A DNA stretch of 64,000 nt. Source: Pseudomonadota bacterium. Lineage in GTDB: Bacteria > Pseudomonadota > Gammaproteobacteria > Burkholderiales > Burkholderiaceae_C. The translations under genes were made by a program, and so were the position numbers. This document shows, piece after piece, positions 10,447 through 22,334 of this stretch. Under the pieces are notes generated by a model that saw nothing but the letters and a program-made list of their open reading frames with translations, had not been told where the DNA came from and did no database searches. Every line of letters starts with the position of its first letter. The first letter of the stretch is position 1. The stretch covers positions 1-64,000 of the forward strand of contig JAIUPH010000006.1 in NCBI GenBank assembly GCA_020161065.1, given 5' to 3'.

Positions 10447-11448
10447 ATGGACAACGTCGACCTCAACGTCTTGCGCCAGGTGGTGGCCTGGCGGCGCGAA
10501 GGCCACGCGGTGGTGCTGGGCACCATCACGCGCACCTGGGGCTCGGCGCCGCGGCCGGTGGGCTCGGTGGTGGCGGTGCGCGGCGACGGGCAGATCGCCG
10601 GCTCGGTCTCCGGCGGCTGCATCGAGGACGACCTGATTGCCCGCATGCGCGAGCACGCGCTCGCCGCCGGCGGCGCCGAGGTGGTGCGCTACGGCGTCAG
10701 CGGCGACGAGGCGGCGCGCTTCGGCCTGCCCTGCGGCGGCACGCTGGAGCTCGTGCTGGAGCCGCTGTCCGACGCCAGCCGCATCGACGAGTTGCTGGCC
10801 GCCCTCAGCGAAGGACGGCGCGTGCGCCGCGAACTGCTGCTGGCCAGCGGCGCCGTCACCTTGGGCGCCGCCGATGGCGCCGACGTGGTGCTGCTGGACG
10901 AGCAGCGCCTGGTCACCACGCATGGGCCGAACTGGCGGCTGTTCATCGTCGGCGCCGGCCAGATGACGCAGTACCTGGCGCAGATGGCGCAGGCGCTGGA
11001 CTACCAGGTGATCGTCTGCGACCCGCGCGACGAGTACATGCCCGACCTGCCCGGCGTGCAGCGCACGCGCGCGATGCCCGATGACGCGGTGGTCGCGCTG
11101 CAGCCCGACGCCCACACCGCGGTGATCGCGCTGACCCACGACCCCAAGCTCGACGACCTGGCGTTGATGGAGGCGCTGCGCTCCAACGCCTTCTATGTCG
11201 GCGCGATCGGCTCGCGCGCCAACCAGGCCAAGCGCAAGCAGCGCCTGGCCGAGCACTTCGGCCTGGCCGAGGCCGAGCTGGCGCGGCTGCATGGGCCGGT
11301 GGGCATCAAGAACGGCGCGCGCACGCCGCCGGAGATTGCCGTGTCCATCCTCGCCGAGCTGACCGCGGTGCGCTACGGCTGGCGCATCCCCGAGCCGGTG
11401 TTCGAAGGTCGCGCCGCGCCGGCCGTGGCCGCCGGCTGCGTGGCCTGA
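10447..11448 (+). CDS. XdhC/CoxI-family molybdenum cofactor maturation protein
   Basis: A 333-residue protein with the XdhC N-terminal domain (GTITRTWGSAPRPVGSVVAV and SVSGGCIEDD near residues 28-65) and a C-terminal Rossmann-like domain (FIVGAGQMTQYLAQMA, then FYVGAIGSRANQAKRKQRL). XdhC proteins bind the molybdenum cofactor and help sulfurate and insert it into xanthine dehydrogenase-type enzymes, so the likely client is CoxL encoded divergently. ATG 10447 is chosen over the upstream in-frame ATG at 10285 because the extension is not family-like and would cross the promoter region. Confidence 0.9.
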   Translation: MDNVDLNVLRQVVAWRREGHAVVLGTITRTWGSAPRPVGSVVAVRGDGQIAGSVSGGCIEDDLIARMREHALAAGGAEVVRYGVSGDEAARFGLPCGGTLELVLEPLSDASRIDELLAALSEGRRVRRELLLASGAVTLGAADGADVVLLDEQRLVTTHGPNWRLFIVGAGQMTQYLAQMAQALDYQVIVCDPRDEYMPDLPGVQRTRAMPDDAVVALQPDAHTAVIALTHDPKLDDLALMEALRSNAFYVGAIGSRANQAKRKQRLAEHFGLAEAELARLHGPVGIKNGARTPPEIAVSILAELTAVRYGWRIPEPVFEGRAAPAVAAGCVA

Positions 11449-11637
11449 AGCGGGCGCGGCGAGCGCCGGCCTCGCCACGGAAGTGACGTGAAAACCGCGT
11501 TCTGATCGACCGCTTGCCCGGCCGCCGCGTCGCCATCATTTGGCGTACGAGGCAATCGGGGGCGATCTCTTGCAAACACCATCCTGTCCGGCGGCGACGC
11601 CGCGGCCGGCCGGCCGGCAACGGCGCAAAGGCGCGCC

Positions 11638-14846
<3,209 letters not shown>

Positions 14847-14850
<4 letters not shown>

Positions 14851-16022
14851 ACGCCGACTTCGCCACCCTCGCCACCCTTGCGGCGCCGACCGCAGCGGCC
14901 GCAGCGGCCGCGGCTAACGCCACGATTGCAGGCACCGCCGCCGCCGACCACCGCCACACCGTGCTGGTGGTCGACGACACGCCGGCCAACGTCAACCTGC
15001 TGGCCAACGTGCTGGACAAGACCTACCGCGTGCAGGTGGCCACCTCGGGCCAGAAGGCGCTGGACCTGGTGCTGCGCCAGCCGCCCGACCTGATCGTGCT
15101 CGACGTCATGATGCCCGGGCTCGACGGCTACGAGGTCTGCCGCCGGCTGAAGGCCGACCCCGGCACGCAGGCGCTGCCGGTGCTGTTCCTGACCGCGCTG
15201 ACGCGGCCCGAGGACGAGACCCGCGGCTTCGAATGCGGCGCCGCCGACTTCATCCACAAGCCCTTCAACCCGGTCACCGTGCTGGCGCGCGTGGCCACCC
15301 ACCTGCAGTTGCGCGCGCTGCACGAGGCCACGCGCCAGCGCGCGCGCTGGCTGCAGACCGAGCTGGACCAGCGGCTGCGCGACGTCGACCAGCTGCGCGA
15401 CGCCACGCTGCACGTGATGGTCTCGTTCGCCGAGTTCCGCGACCAGGAGACCGGCAACCACGTGCGCCGCACGCAGGAATGCGTGCGCCTGCTGGCGCGC
15501 TGGCTGCGCGACCAGGGCCTGCGCCCCGAGCTGGACGACGCGCGCATCGAGCAGCTGGCACGCTCGGCGCCGCTGCACGACATCGGCAAGATCGCCATCC
15601 CCGACGGCATCCTGCTCAAGCCCGGTCCGTTGACGGCCGAGGAGATGACCATCATGCGCAGCCACGCGATGCACGGCTGGGAGATGCTGCGCCGCGCCGC
15701 CGACCGCATGGGCCCCGAAGGCGCGCTGTACCTGAGCGACGGCATGGACATCGCGCGCCACCACCACGAGCGCTGGGACGGCGGCGGCTACCCCGACCGC
15801 CTGGCCGGCGAGGACATCCCGCTGTCGGCGCGGCTGATGGCGGTGGCCGACGTCTACGACGCGCTGATCAGCCGCCGCCCCTACAAGCCACCGATGCCGC
15901 GCGAGCAGGCGCTGCAGCACGTGCGCGCCGAGAGCGGCCGCCACTTCGACCCGCTGGTCGTGCGCGCGCTGCTGGCCAACGCCGAGGCGCTGGCCAGCAT
16001 CGCCGAGCGCTGGCGCGACTAA
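14847..16022 (+). CDS. response regulator with HD-GYP phosphodiesterase domain
   Basis: A 391-residue cytoplasmic regulator. An Ala-rich N-terminus leads to a receiver domain with [11 protein letters not shown] and acceptor Asp 86 ([13 protein letters not shown]). A linker helix follows, then an HD-GYP domain: [33 protein letters not shown] and [19 protein letters not shown] proteins hydrolyse cyclic di-GMP to GMP, and all metal ligands and the GYP loop look intact, so activity is expected. It overlaps the hybrid kinase gene by 4 bases, indicating translational coupling and a cognate pair. Confidence 0.95.
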
Positions 16023-16050
16023 CTTCAGCTTCCCAACGTTCGACATCACC

Positions 16051-17355
16051 ATGACTCGCAGACTTCGCCCGGCCTGGCGCCGGCTTGCCCTGGCCGTCGC
16101 GCTGGCCGTGCCGGCGCTGCCGGCGCCGGCGCTCGACCTGCAATGGTCGGGCTTCGGCACCCTGGGCTATGCCCAGTCCAACCGGCCCTATGCCTGGCAG
16201 CGTTCGGTCACCGACGACGGCAGCTTCGAGCGCGACACCGTGATGGGCCTGCAGGCCGACCTGCGCTTGAGCACCGAATGGTCGGCCACGGTGCAGGCGC
16301 GGCTGGCGCAGGACGGCAAGAAGGACCACGCCTGGAGCCCGACCATCGCCTGGGCCTTCGTCGCCTGGCGGCCCGACAACGACTGGCTGCTGCGCGCCGG
16401 GCGCTTCCGCGTGCCGATGTTCCTGTTCAGCGAGACGCAGGACATCGGCACCGCGCACGACATGGCGCTACTGCCCAACGACAGCTACTCGCTGAACCCG
16501 ACCTCCGACTTCAACGGCTTGTACGGCACGCACACCTGGCAGATCGGCGCGCGCGAGCTGTCGGCCGACCTCTACGCCGGCCGCGCCGGCGCCACCTACC
16601 GCTACTGGCTGCAGGACGGCGTGCCCGGCCTGGTGGCGCCAGGCCCGCTGTACAACGACGTGCAGGTGCGCGCCAAGGGGCTGGTGCTGACGCTGCGCGA
16701 CCCCACGCTGACCATGCGGGTCGGCGTGCACCAGGTGCGCGTGCGCTCCGAAGACTACGACGTGCCGGCGGTGAACTACCCCTACGTCGACCTCGGCAAC
16801 GGCCTGGGCTACTGGCAGGTAACCAACCTGCTGCCCGGCCCCGGCCTGGAGACGACCGACTCGGTGCGCGTCAAGGTCTACGTCGCGGGCGCCGACTGGA
16901 ACGTCGACGGCCGCTGGCGCGTCATCGGCGAGGCGGTGGTCTTCGAGCAGGACAACACGGCCTTCGGCGTCGGCGGCAAGGCCGGCTACCTGAACGTCTC
17001 ACGGCGCATCGGCAAGTTCACGCCCTACGTGACGATCAGCCGCACGCTGTCGGCGGCCAGCCAGCGCGAATGGGCGCAGCGGCTGCGCAGCGTCGACCTG
17101 CCGGCCGCCGTGCCCGGCGCCGCGATGATCAACGCCACGCAGCGCATGGCGGCCGACACCACCGTCAACTGGGACCACCGCTCGCTGGCGCTCGGCGCCT
17201 CGTACGCGCTGGCGCCCAACGTCAAGCTCAAGGGCGAGTGGATGCGCACGCGCATCGGCGCCGGCACCGGCTCGGCCAGCCTGCTGCCGGGCATGGCGTA
17301 CCCGAGCCACAGCCGCATCGACGTGCTGTCGCTCAACCTCAACTTCGATTTCTGA
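16051..17355 (+). CDS. porin-like outer membrane beta-barrel protein
   Basis: A 434-residue exported protein. The basic start and hydrophobic run MTRRLRPAWRRLALAVALAV plus an Ala-rich cleavage area form a signal peptide. The mature part begins LDLQWSGFGTLGYAQS and alternates polar and aromatic residues throughout, ending in a beta-strand with terminal Phe (VLSLNLNFDF), the outer-membrane insertion signature. I assign it to porin-like barrels but not to a named family. It lies 28 bases after the HD-GYP regulator and 11 bases before a small phosphate-binding-type protein, so the four genes appear to form one unit. Confidence 0.7.
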   Translation: MTRRLRPAWRRLALAVALAVPALPAPALDLQWSGFGTLGYAQSNRPYAWQRSVTDDGSFERDTVMGLQADLRLSTEWSATVQARLAQDGKKDHAWSPTIAWAFVAWRPDNDWLLRAGRFRVPMFLFSETQDIGTAHDMALLPNDSYSLNPTSDFNGLYGTHTWQIGARELSADLYAGRAGATYRYWLQDGVPGLVAPGPLYNDVQVRAKGLVLTLRDPTLTMRVGVHQVRVRSEDYDVPAVNYPYVDLGNGLGYWQVTNLLPGPGLETTDSVRVKVYVAGADWNVDGRWRVIGEAVVFEQDNTAFGVGGKAGYLNVSRRIGKFTPYVTISRTLSAASQREWAQRLRSVDLPAAVPGAAMINATQRMAADTTVNWDHRSLALGASYALAPNVKLKGEWMRTRIGAGTGSASLLPGMAYPSHSRIDVLSLNLNFDF

Positions 17356-17366
17356 AGGCGAGCGCC

Positions 17367-17801
17367 ATGCACTTCCTGCCGCGCCTTGCTTTCGCACTGG
17401 CCTTGTCGCTCCAACTGTCGCTCGGCGCGTTGCCGGCGCAGGCCGCCGACGACGACCTCGTCGTCATCGCCCATCCTTCCGTGCCGCGCCTCGACCTGCA
17501 GACGCTGCAGCGGCTGTACACCGGCCGCGTGGTCGAGGTCGGCGGCGTCGACCTCGTGGTCGCCAACGCCGCCCCCGGCAGCAGCCTGCGCCAGCGCTTC
17601 ATGACGCAGGTGATGCAGCAGGACGACGAACGCTACCGCGCCTACTGGACCGTGCGCCGCCACGTCGGCAAGGGCACGCCGCCGCGCGACCTGCGCAGCA
17701 CCGCCGAGGCGCTGGAGTTCGTGCAGTCCACGCCCGGCGCGGTAGCCTACGTCAGCGCCGGCGAGCTGAAGCCCGGGCTGCACGTGGTGGCCAGGCCCTG
17801 A
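17367..17801 (+). CDS. small periplasmic PstS-like substrate-binding protein
   Basis: A 144-residue protein with a signal peptide (MHFLPRLAFALALSLQLSLG) and mature start around AADDDLVVIAHPS. It contains LQRLYTGRVVEVGGVDLVV, RQRFMTQVMQ and GAVAYVSAGEL, the pattern of short phosphate ABC transporter substrate-binding-like proteins: a single-lobe PBP-like unit much smaller than PstS. No ABC transporter genes are adjacent, so it may serve as a sensor accessory for the hybrid kinase rather than for transport. It ends the kinase/regulator/porin gene unit. Confidence 0.7.
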   Translation: MHFLPRLAFALALSLQLSLGALPAQAADDDLVVIAHPSVPRLDLQTLQRLYTGRVVEVGGVDLVVANAAPGSSLRQRFMTQVMQQDDERYRAYWTVRRHVGKGTPPRDLRSTAEALEFVQSTPGAVAYVSAGELKPGLHVVARP

Positions 17802-17817
17802 CGGACCCTCACCCCAG

Positions 17818-17841
17818 CCCTCTCCCGCAGGCGGGAGAGGG
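17818..17841 (+). repeat. GC-rich palindrome of the CCCTCTCCCG/CGGGAGAGGG type
   Basis: A perfect 10-bp stem (17818-17827 with 17832-17841) and a 4-base loop lie just after the stop of the PstS-like gene. Palindromes of this kind, preceded by ACCCTCACCCCAGC, recur in intergenic DNA of many proteobacteria and often end transcripts. There is no T-tract, so it is not a classic intrinsic terminator. Confidence 0.6.
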
Positions 17842-17853
17842 AGCCTGTTACGC

Positions 17854-18085
17854 GCGACCCTCGGCGCATGAAACGAATTCCCCCTCGGGGACAGGTCGCC
17901 GCAGGCGACCAGGGGGAGCGGCGGTGAAAAGCGGGCCGAACCCGATCCGAATTTCCCCTCGGGGACAGGTCGCCGCAGGCGACCAGGGGGAGCGGCGGTG
18001 AAAAGCGGGCCGAACCCGATCCGGGTCTCCCGGTCGGGTTCGGAGCCCCCTCGGGGGGCGGCCGCCCCAGCGGCCGGGGGCCGTC
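17854..18085 (-). repeat. dispersed intergenic repeat, copy A, with internal tandem duplication
   Basis: This stretch matches, in inverted orientation, the DNA at 31441-31594. Shared blocks include GCATGAAACG, CCCCTCGGGGACAGG, CAGGGGGAGCGGCG, GCGGGCCGAACCCGATCC, GGGTCTCCCGGTCGGGTTCG and GGCCGGGGGCCGTCA. In copy A a 74-base unit starting at 17881 is repeated in tandem from 17955. No coding potential is evident. It fills the gap between two convergently transcribed genes. Confidence 0.85.
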
Positions 18086-18089
18086 AGTT

Positions 18090-19514
18090 TCAACCCGGGT
18101 CGCCCTGCGGCAGCGTCAGGCGAAAGATCGAGCCGTGCGGCCGGTTGGGCCGCCACTCGATGCTGCCGCGGTGCAGCCGCGCCACGCGCTTGACGACGTG
18201 CAGGCCGAGGCCGTCGCCGGGCACCAGCGTGGCCGGCGCGCCGGGCGTGCTGTCGTCGACCATGCGCTGGCGCATCTCGTCGGGGATGCCGGCGCCCTGG
18301 TCGCTGACCTCGATCACCAGCGCCAGCGGGTCGTCGCTGTCGAGCACCCGCAGTTGCACCGGCGCGTCGGGCGGGCTGTGCTGCAGCGCGTTGGTCAGCA
18401 GGTTGCGCATCGCCAGCCGCACCAGCGTGGGCTCGAGCATCGCGCTGCGCGCGTCGGCGCGGTAGTCGAGCTGCACGCGTGCGCGCGCGTCGGGCGCCAG
18501 GTCGCCCAGGCACAGCTCCACCAGCATCTGCAGGTCGGTGTCGGTGGTGCCGACGCGGCCGCTGGCGACGAGCTGCGTGGCCACCGCGACGGTGTTGTCC
18601 AGCGTCGCGCTGATGCGCCGCAGCACCGCCTGCGCCTGGCCGATGGCGCGCGCCGCGTCGGCCGGGTCGCTGCTGTGCGCCAGCGTGGTGGCGCCCATCT
18701 GCAGCGCCACCGCGGCGTTGTGCAGCGGCTGGCGCACCTCGTCGGCCAGCAGCCGCGTGGTGCGCGCGCGCTCGTCGGCCACCGCGGCGCGCGTGCGCGA
18801 GGCCGCCTCGCGCGCCGCCTCGGCTTCGCGCAGCGCGTCCAGCGCCTGCTGCTGCGACAGGCCTTCGACGCGCAGGCGATCGAGCGCCAGGCCGATGAAG
18901 GCGACGTTGGTGCCCAGCGCGGCGATGTTGGCGCTGCCCACCAGCAGCAGCGCCAGGCCGACTTCCACGCCGGCCGGCAGCGCATGGCCCCAGGTGAAGA
19001 ACACCGCGGCGCGCAGCAGCAGCACCGCCGCCATCAGCGCCGACAGCAGCGAGATCACGCGCGCGCTGCGGCTGTGCAGCGCGGCGGCCAGTTGCCGCGC
19101 CTGCGCGGCGGCGGCCGTCGCCCACAGGCCCAGCAGCAGGTTGGCCAGCGCATCGGCGTTGCCCAGCGTCAGCCGCGGCGGCAGGCTCAGCAGCAGCAGC
19201 ACGCTGGCCGCGGCGGCCAGCGCGATCAGCGGCCAGCCGGCGCGGCCTCGGGTCTCGCCGCGCAGCACGCCGACCTTCAGCGCCATCGCCGCGCAGGTCA
19301 GCGAGTTGCTGATCTGGAAGGCGACGAAGAAGGCCAGCGTGTCGACCAGCCCGAACACCAGCACGCCGGCGGCCAGCAGCAGCCCGCTCAGGCACCACAG
19401 CCGCACCGCCGCCACCGGGTAGCGGCGGCGCAGCAGCGCCCACACCGTCAACGGCGTGGCCACGTACAGCAAGGCCGTGGCCAACAGGTAGCTGCGAATG
19501 TCCGGCGTGATCAC
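18090..19514 (-). CDS. membrane histidine kinase paralogue lacking the phospho-acceptor His
   Basis: A 474-residue protein with seven or so N-terminal membrane helices (about 8-215), a short coiled coil and a kinase module. The H-box reads LLADEVRQPLHNA, with Asp 258 (codon GAC, 18741-18743) exactly where the neighbouring paralogue has His 258 (CAC). One base separates the two. The ATP-binding domain is intact: MRNLLTNALQHSP, DQGAGIPDEM and GDGLGLHVVKR. It may therefore bind ATP without autophosphorylating, for example as a partner or inhibitor of its paralogue. It is the third gene of the regulator/kinase/kinase unit, 40 bases after the true kinase. Confidence 0.9.
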   Translation of the reverse strand: MITPDIRSYLLATALLYVATPLTVWALLRRRYPVAAVRLWCLSGLLLAAGVLVFGLVDTLAFFVAFQISNSLTCAAMALKVGVLRGETRGRAGWPLIALAAAASVLLLLSLPPRLTLGNADALANLLLGLWATAAAAQARQLAAALHSRSARVISLLSALMAAVLLLRAAVFFTWGHALPAGVEVGLALLLVGSANIAALGTNVAFIGLALDRLRVEGLSQQQALDALREAEAAREAASRTRAAVADERARTTRLLADEVRQPLHNAAVALQMGATTLAHSSDPADAARAIGQAQAVLRRISATLDNTVAVATQLVASGRVGTTDTDLQMLVELCLGDLAPDARARVQLDYRADARSAMLEPTLVRLAMRNLLTNALQHSPPDAPVQLRVLDSDDPLALVIEVSDQGAGIPDEMRQRMVDDSTPGAPATLVPGDGLGLHVVKRVARLHRGSIEWRPNRPHGSIFRLTLPQGDPG

Positions 19515-19554
19515 GGTGGGCTCGTCAGGCGTCGGCGGGACGGCGGCGCGCGGC

Positions 19555-20976
19555 TCAGCCCGGGTCGCCCTGCGGCAGCGTCAGCCGGAACACCGAGCCC
19601 TGCGGCTGGTTGGGCCGCCACTCGATGCGGCCGCCATGCAGTTGCGCCACGCGCTTGACCACGTGCAGCCCGAGGCCGTAGCCGGGCACGGTGGGCTGCT
19701 GGCCGCGCACGCCTTCTTCGAAGATGCGCTCGCGCATCTCGTCGGGGATGCCGGGGCCCTGGTCGGCCACCTCGATCATCAGCGCCAGCGGGTCGTCGCT
19801 GTCCAGCACGCGCAGGCGCACCGGCGAGTCCGGCGGCGCGTACAGCATGGCGTTGGCCAGCAGGTTGCGCAGCGCCAGGCGCACCAGCGTGGGCTCCAGC
19901 CGGGCGCTGCGCGCGTCGGCCTGGTACTCGACCTGCACGCGCGGCCGCGCGCCGGGCGCCAGGTCGCCGAGGCTCAGCTCGATCAGCATCTGCAGGTCGG
20001 TGTCGGCGGTGCTCAGGCGGCCGGCGCCGCTGAGCAAGGCGGTGGCGGCGACGGTGTTGTCCAGCGTGGCGCTGACGCGGCGGATGACGGCCTGCGCCTG
20101 CTCGATGGCGCGCCCGGCGTCGCCGGCGTTGCGGCTGCTCGACAGCACGCTGACCGCGCTTTGCAGCGCCACCGCGGCGTTGTGCAGCGGCTGGCGCACC
20201 TCGTGGGCCAGCAGCCGCGTGGTGCGCGCGCGCTCGCCGGCCACCGCCTCGCGCGTGCGGGTGGCGAGATCGCGCGCGATCTGCTGGTCGCGCAGCGCGT
20301 CGAGCGCGCCGCGCTGCGCGCTCGTGCTGGCGCGCACGCGGTCGAAGGTCATGCCCAGGAAGGCGATGTCGGCCGCCGCGCACGACAGGAAGGCCAGCGC
20401 CACCAGCGTGACGAAGTCCCATTGCGGGCTGAGCGGCTGGCCGTCGGACCAGCCGACGATCATGCGCAGCGCGCGCAGCGCGCAGAAGGCGCCGAAGGCG
20501 GCGAACAGCCAGCCCATCAGCGCCGCGCTGCGGCTGCGCCAGGCGGCGTGCAGCTGGTACGCCGTCCAGGCCAGCATTGCCGAGTAGGCGGTGTAGATGA
20601 GGTAGGCGCCGGCGGCGCGCGCGCCGGGCGACAGCAGCAGCAGGCCGATGAACTGGATCACCAGCGCCGCCAGCCCGAACGCCGCCAACCGCGGCCAGCG
20701 CGGCGCCTGGCCGTTTTCCATGCGCAGCACGCCGGCCTTCAGCAGCGGCGAGACGAAGCCCAGGCCGTCGGCCAGCACGATGGTGAAGACGTCGTGGATG
20801 GTGCCGCGCAGCCCCAGCAGCACCAGCGCGGCCGACGACAGCAGCCCGCTCAGGCACCACAGTTCGAGGTTGGGCCGCGCATGGCGCCGGTACAGCAGGC
20901 CCCACACCGCGACCGGCATGGCCAGGTACAGCAGCCCCGCCGAGATCAGCAGGCTGTGGGGCTCCAGCGCGGGCAT
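19555..20976 (-). CDS. membrane sensor histidine kinase
   Basis: A 473-residue kinase with an N-terminal multi-helix membrane region (about 8-215) and little periplasmic sequence, suggesting that it senses within the membrane. The H-box LLAHEVRQPLHNA places phospho-His at 258. The ATP-binding domain shows LRNLLANAMLYAP, DQGPGIPDEM and GYGLGLHVVKR. It is 4 bases after the response regulator gene, so they form a cognate pair. The protein aligns along its whole length with the next gene, a clear tandem duplication. Confidence 0.93.
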   Translation of the reverse strand: MPALEPHSLLISAGLLYLAMPVAVWGLLYRRHARPNLELWCLSGLLSSAALVLLGLRGTIHDVFTIVLADGLGFVSPLLKAGVLRMENGQAPRWPRLAAFGLAALVIQFIGLLLLSPGARAAGAYLIYTAYSAMLAWTAYQLHAAWRSRSAALMGWLFAAFGAFCALRALRMIVGWSDGQPLSPQWDFVTLVALAFLSCAAADIAFLGMTFDRVRASTSAQRGALDALRDQQIARDLATRTREAVAGERARTTRLLAHEVRQPLHNAAVALQSAVSVLSSSRNAGDAGRAIEQAQAVIRRVSATLDNTVAATALLSGAGRLSTADTDLQMLIELSLGDLAPGARPRVQVEYQADARSARLEPTLVRLALRNLLANAMLYAPPDSPVRLRVLDSDDPLALMIEVADQGPGIPDEMRERIFEEGVRGQQPTVPGYGLGLHVVKRVAQLHGGRIEWRPNQPQGSVFRLTLPQGDPG

Positions 20977-20980
20977 CGCG

Positions 20981-21682
20981 TCAGCGCGAGCCGGCGTACA
21001 GCTTGATCGGCGCCTTGAAGACGTAGCCCACGCGCGACTGCGACTGCAGCGGCACCACCGCGCCGGTGACCTTCTCGATGCGCCGGCGCAGGCGGTAGAT
21101 CATCGCGTGCAGGCCGTTGTCGGAGGTGTCCAGCACCGGGCGGCCCAGGCGCTCGCACAGCGTCTCGCGCGGCACCACGCCGCCGTTGGCCGGCGGAAAG
21201 CACGACAGGATGGTGACGTCGTTGTCGCCCAGCTCGATCAGCTCGCCTTCGGGCGAGGTCAGGCGCTGGCGCTCGGGGTCGAGCAGCCAGGCGCGCTGGC
21301 TGTCGTCGCGCTGGCGCACGATGCGGCGGTACACCGCCTCGATGGCCAGCGTGATCTGCTCCAGGCTCACCGGCTTGGCGACGTGCATGTCGGCGCCGGC
21401 GGTCAGCACGTTCTCGAACACGCCGCTCTCGGCCTTGCCGGTGACCACCAGCACGCCGGCGTCGCTGCGCAGGCGCAGGATGCGGATCAGCTCTTCGCCG
21501 CCGACGCCGGGCAGCATCAGGTCGATGATGTAGAAGGCGTCGCCGAAGGGGTCGGGGTCGGCCAGCAGCCGGTTGCCGTCGGCGAAGGTGCGCACGCGGA
21601 TGTCCTGCCCGCGCAGGTGTTCGGCCAGGTACTCGCGGTAGTCGGCATCGTCGTCGACGATGGTCAAGGTGGCAGGCAGCAT
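20981..21682 (-). CDS. response regulator with winged-helix DNA-binding domain
   Basis: A 233-residue regulator. The receiver domain has the acidic pair in TIVDDDADY, acceptor Asp 54 (YIIDLMLPGVGG) and the switch Lys in HVAKPVS. The C-terminal part (about 145-228) resembles the OmpR/PhoB winged helix: GLHAMIYRLRRRIEK followed by SRVGYVFKAP. It heads the three-gene unit with the two paralogous kinases and should be activated by the one with an intact His. Targets are unknown. Confidence 0.92.
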   Translation of the reverse strand: MLPATLTIVDDDADYREYLAEHLRGQDIRVRTFADGNRLLADPDPFGDAFYIIDLMLPGVGGEELIRILRLRSDAGVLVVTGKAESGVFENVLTAGADMHVAKPVSLEQITLAIEAVYRRIVRQRDDSQRAWLLDPERQRLTSPEGELIELGDNDVTILSCFPPANGGVVPRETLCERLGRPVLDTSDNGLHAMIYRLRRRIEKVTGAVVPLQSQSRVGYVFKAPIKLYAGSR

Positions 21683-21798
21683 GGTGCGGTGGCGTCGGTT
21701 CGGTTGCGGTGCGGCCGCGCCGGGCGTCCCCGGCGCCGACGGCGGTTACCAACCGTAGATTGTGATCCGACCGGCGGCCCGCCGGGCGCCGCCGCGGC

Positions 21799-22278
21799 TC
21801 AACCGGCCGGGATCTCGGGCTCGACCAGCGTGGCCAGCTGCGCCAGCGACTCCTGCCAGCCCAGGTAGCACATCTCCAGTGGAATGGCATCCGGAATGCC
21901 GGCCTGCGTGACGGCGAGCTCGGTGCCGCCGATCACCGGCCGCAGCGACACGGTGACCTGCAGCTCGCCCGGCAGGTTGGGGTCGTCGAAGCGGTCGGTG
22001 TAGCGGATGGTCCGGTGCGGCACCAGTTCGAGGTATTCGCCGCCGAACGAGTGGCCCTGGCCGGCGCCGAAGTTGCGAAACGACATGCGGAAGCGCCCGC
22101 CGACGCGGGCGTCCAGCTCGTGCACCTGGCAGGTGAAGCCGTAGGGCGGCAGCCACTTGGCCAGCGCCTCGCCTTCGGTGAAGGCGCGGTACAGCTTCTC
22201 GGGCGACGTGCGCAGCACGCGGTGCAGGTGGACGGCGCGGGCGGCGGTGGCGTTGGTGTCGGTGATGTTGTCGGACAT
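21799..22278 (-). CDS. SRPBCC (AHSA1-like) family protein
   Basis: A 159-residue protein with the AHSA1/SRPBCC pattern: VLRTSPEKLYRAFTEGEALAKWLPP at the start (a Trp-Leu-Pro-Pro close relative of the usual KWW motif), GGRFRMSFRNFG in the middle and GWQESLAQLATLVE in the final helix. Proteins of this fold bind hydrophobic ligands; those in bacteria are often stress-related with no set function. ATG 22278 is preceded by AGGAG, which rules out the long upstream open frame. It stands alone between two unrelated units. Confidence 0.85.
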   Translation of the reverse strand: MSDNITDTNATAARAVHLHRVLRTSPEKLYRAFTEGEALAKWLPPYGFTCQVHELDARVGGRFRMSFRNFGAGQGHSFGGEYLELVPHRTIRYTDRFDDPNLPGELQVTVSLRPVIGGTELAVTQAGIPDAIPLEMCYLGWQESLAQLATLVEPEIPAG

Positions 22279-22334
22279 GGGCGGCTCCTGGTGGGTGGGC
22301 GAGGCACGACGGTCGGGCCGGCGCCGGCTCGACA

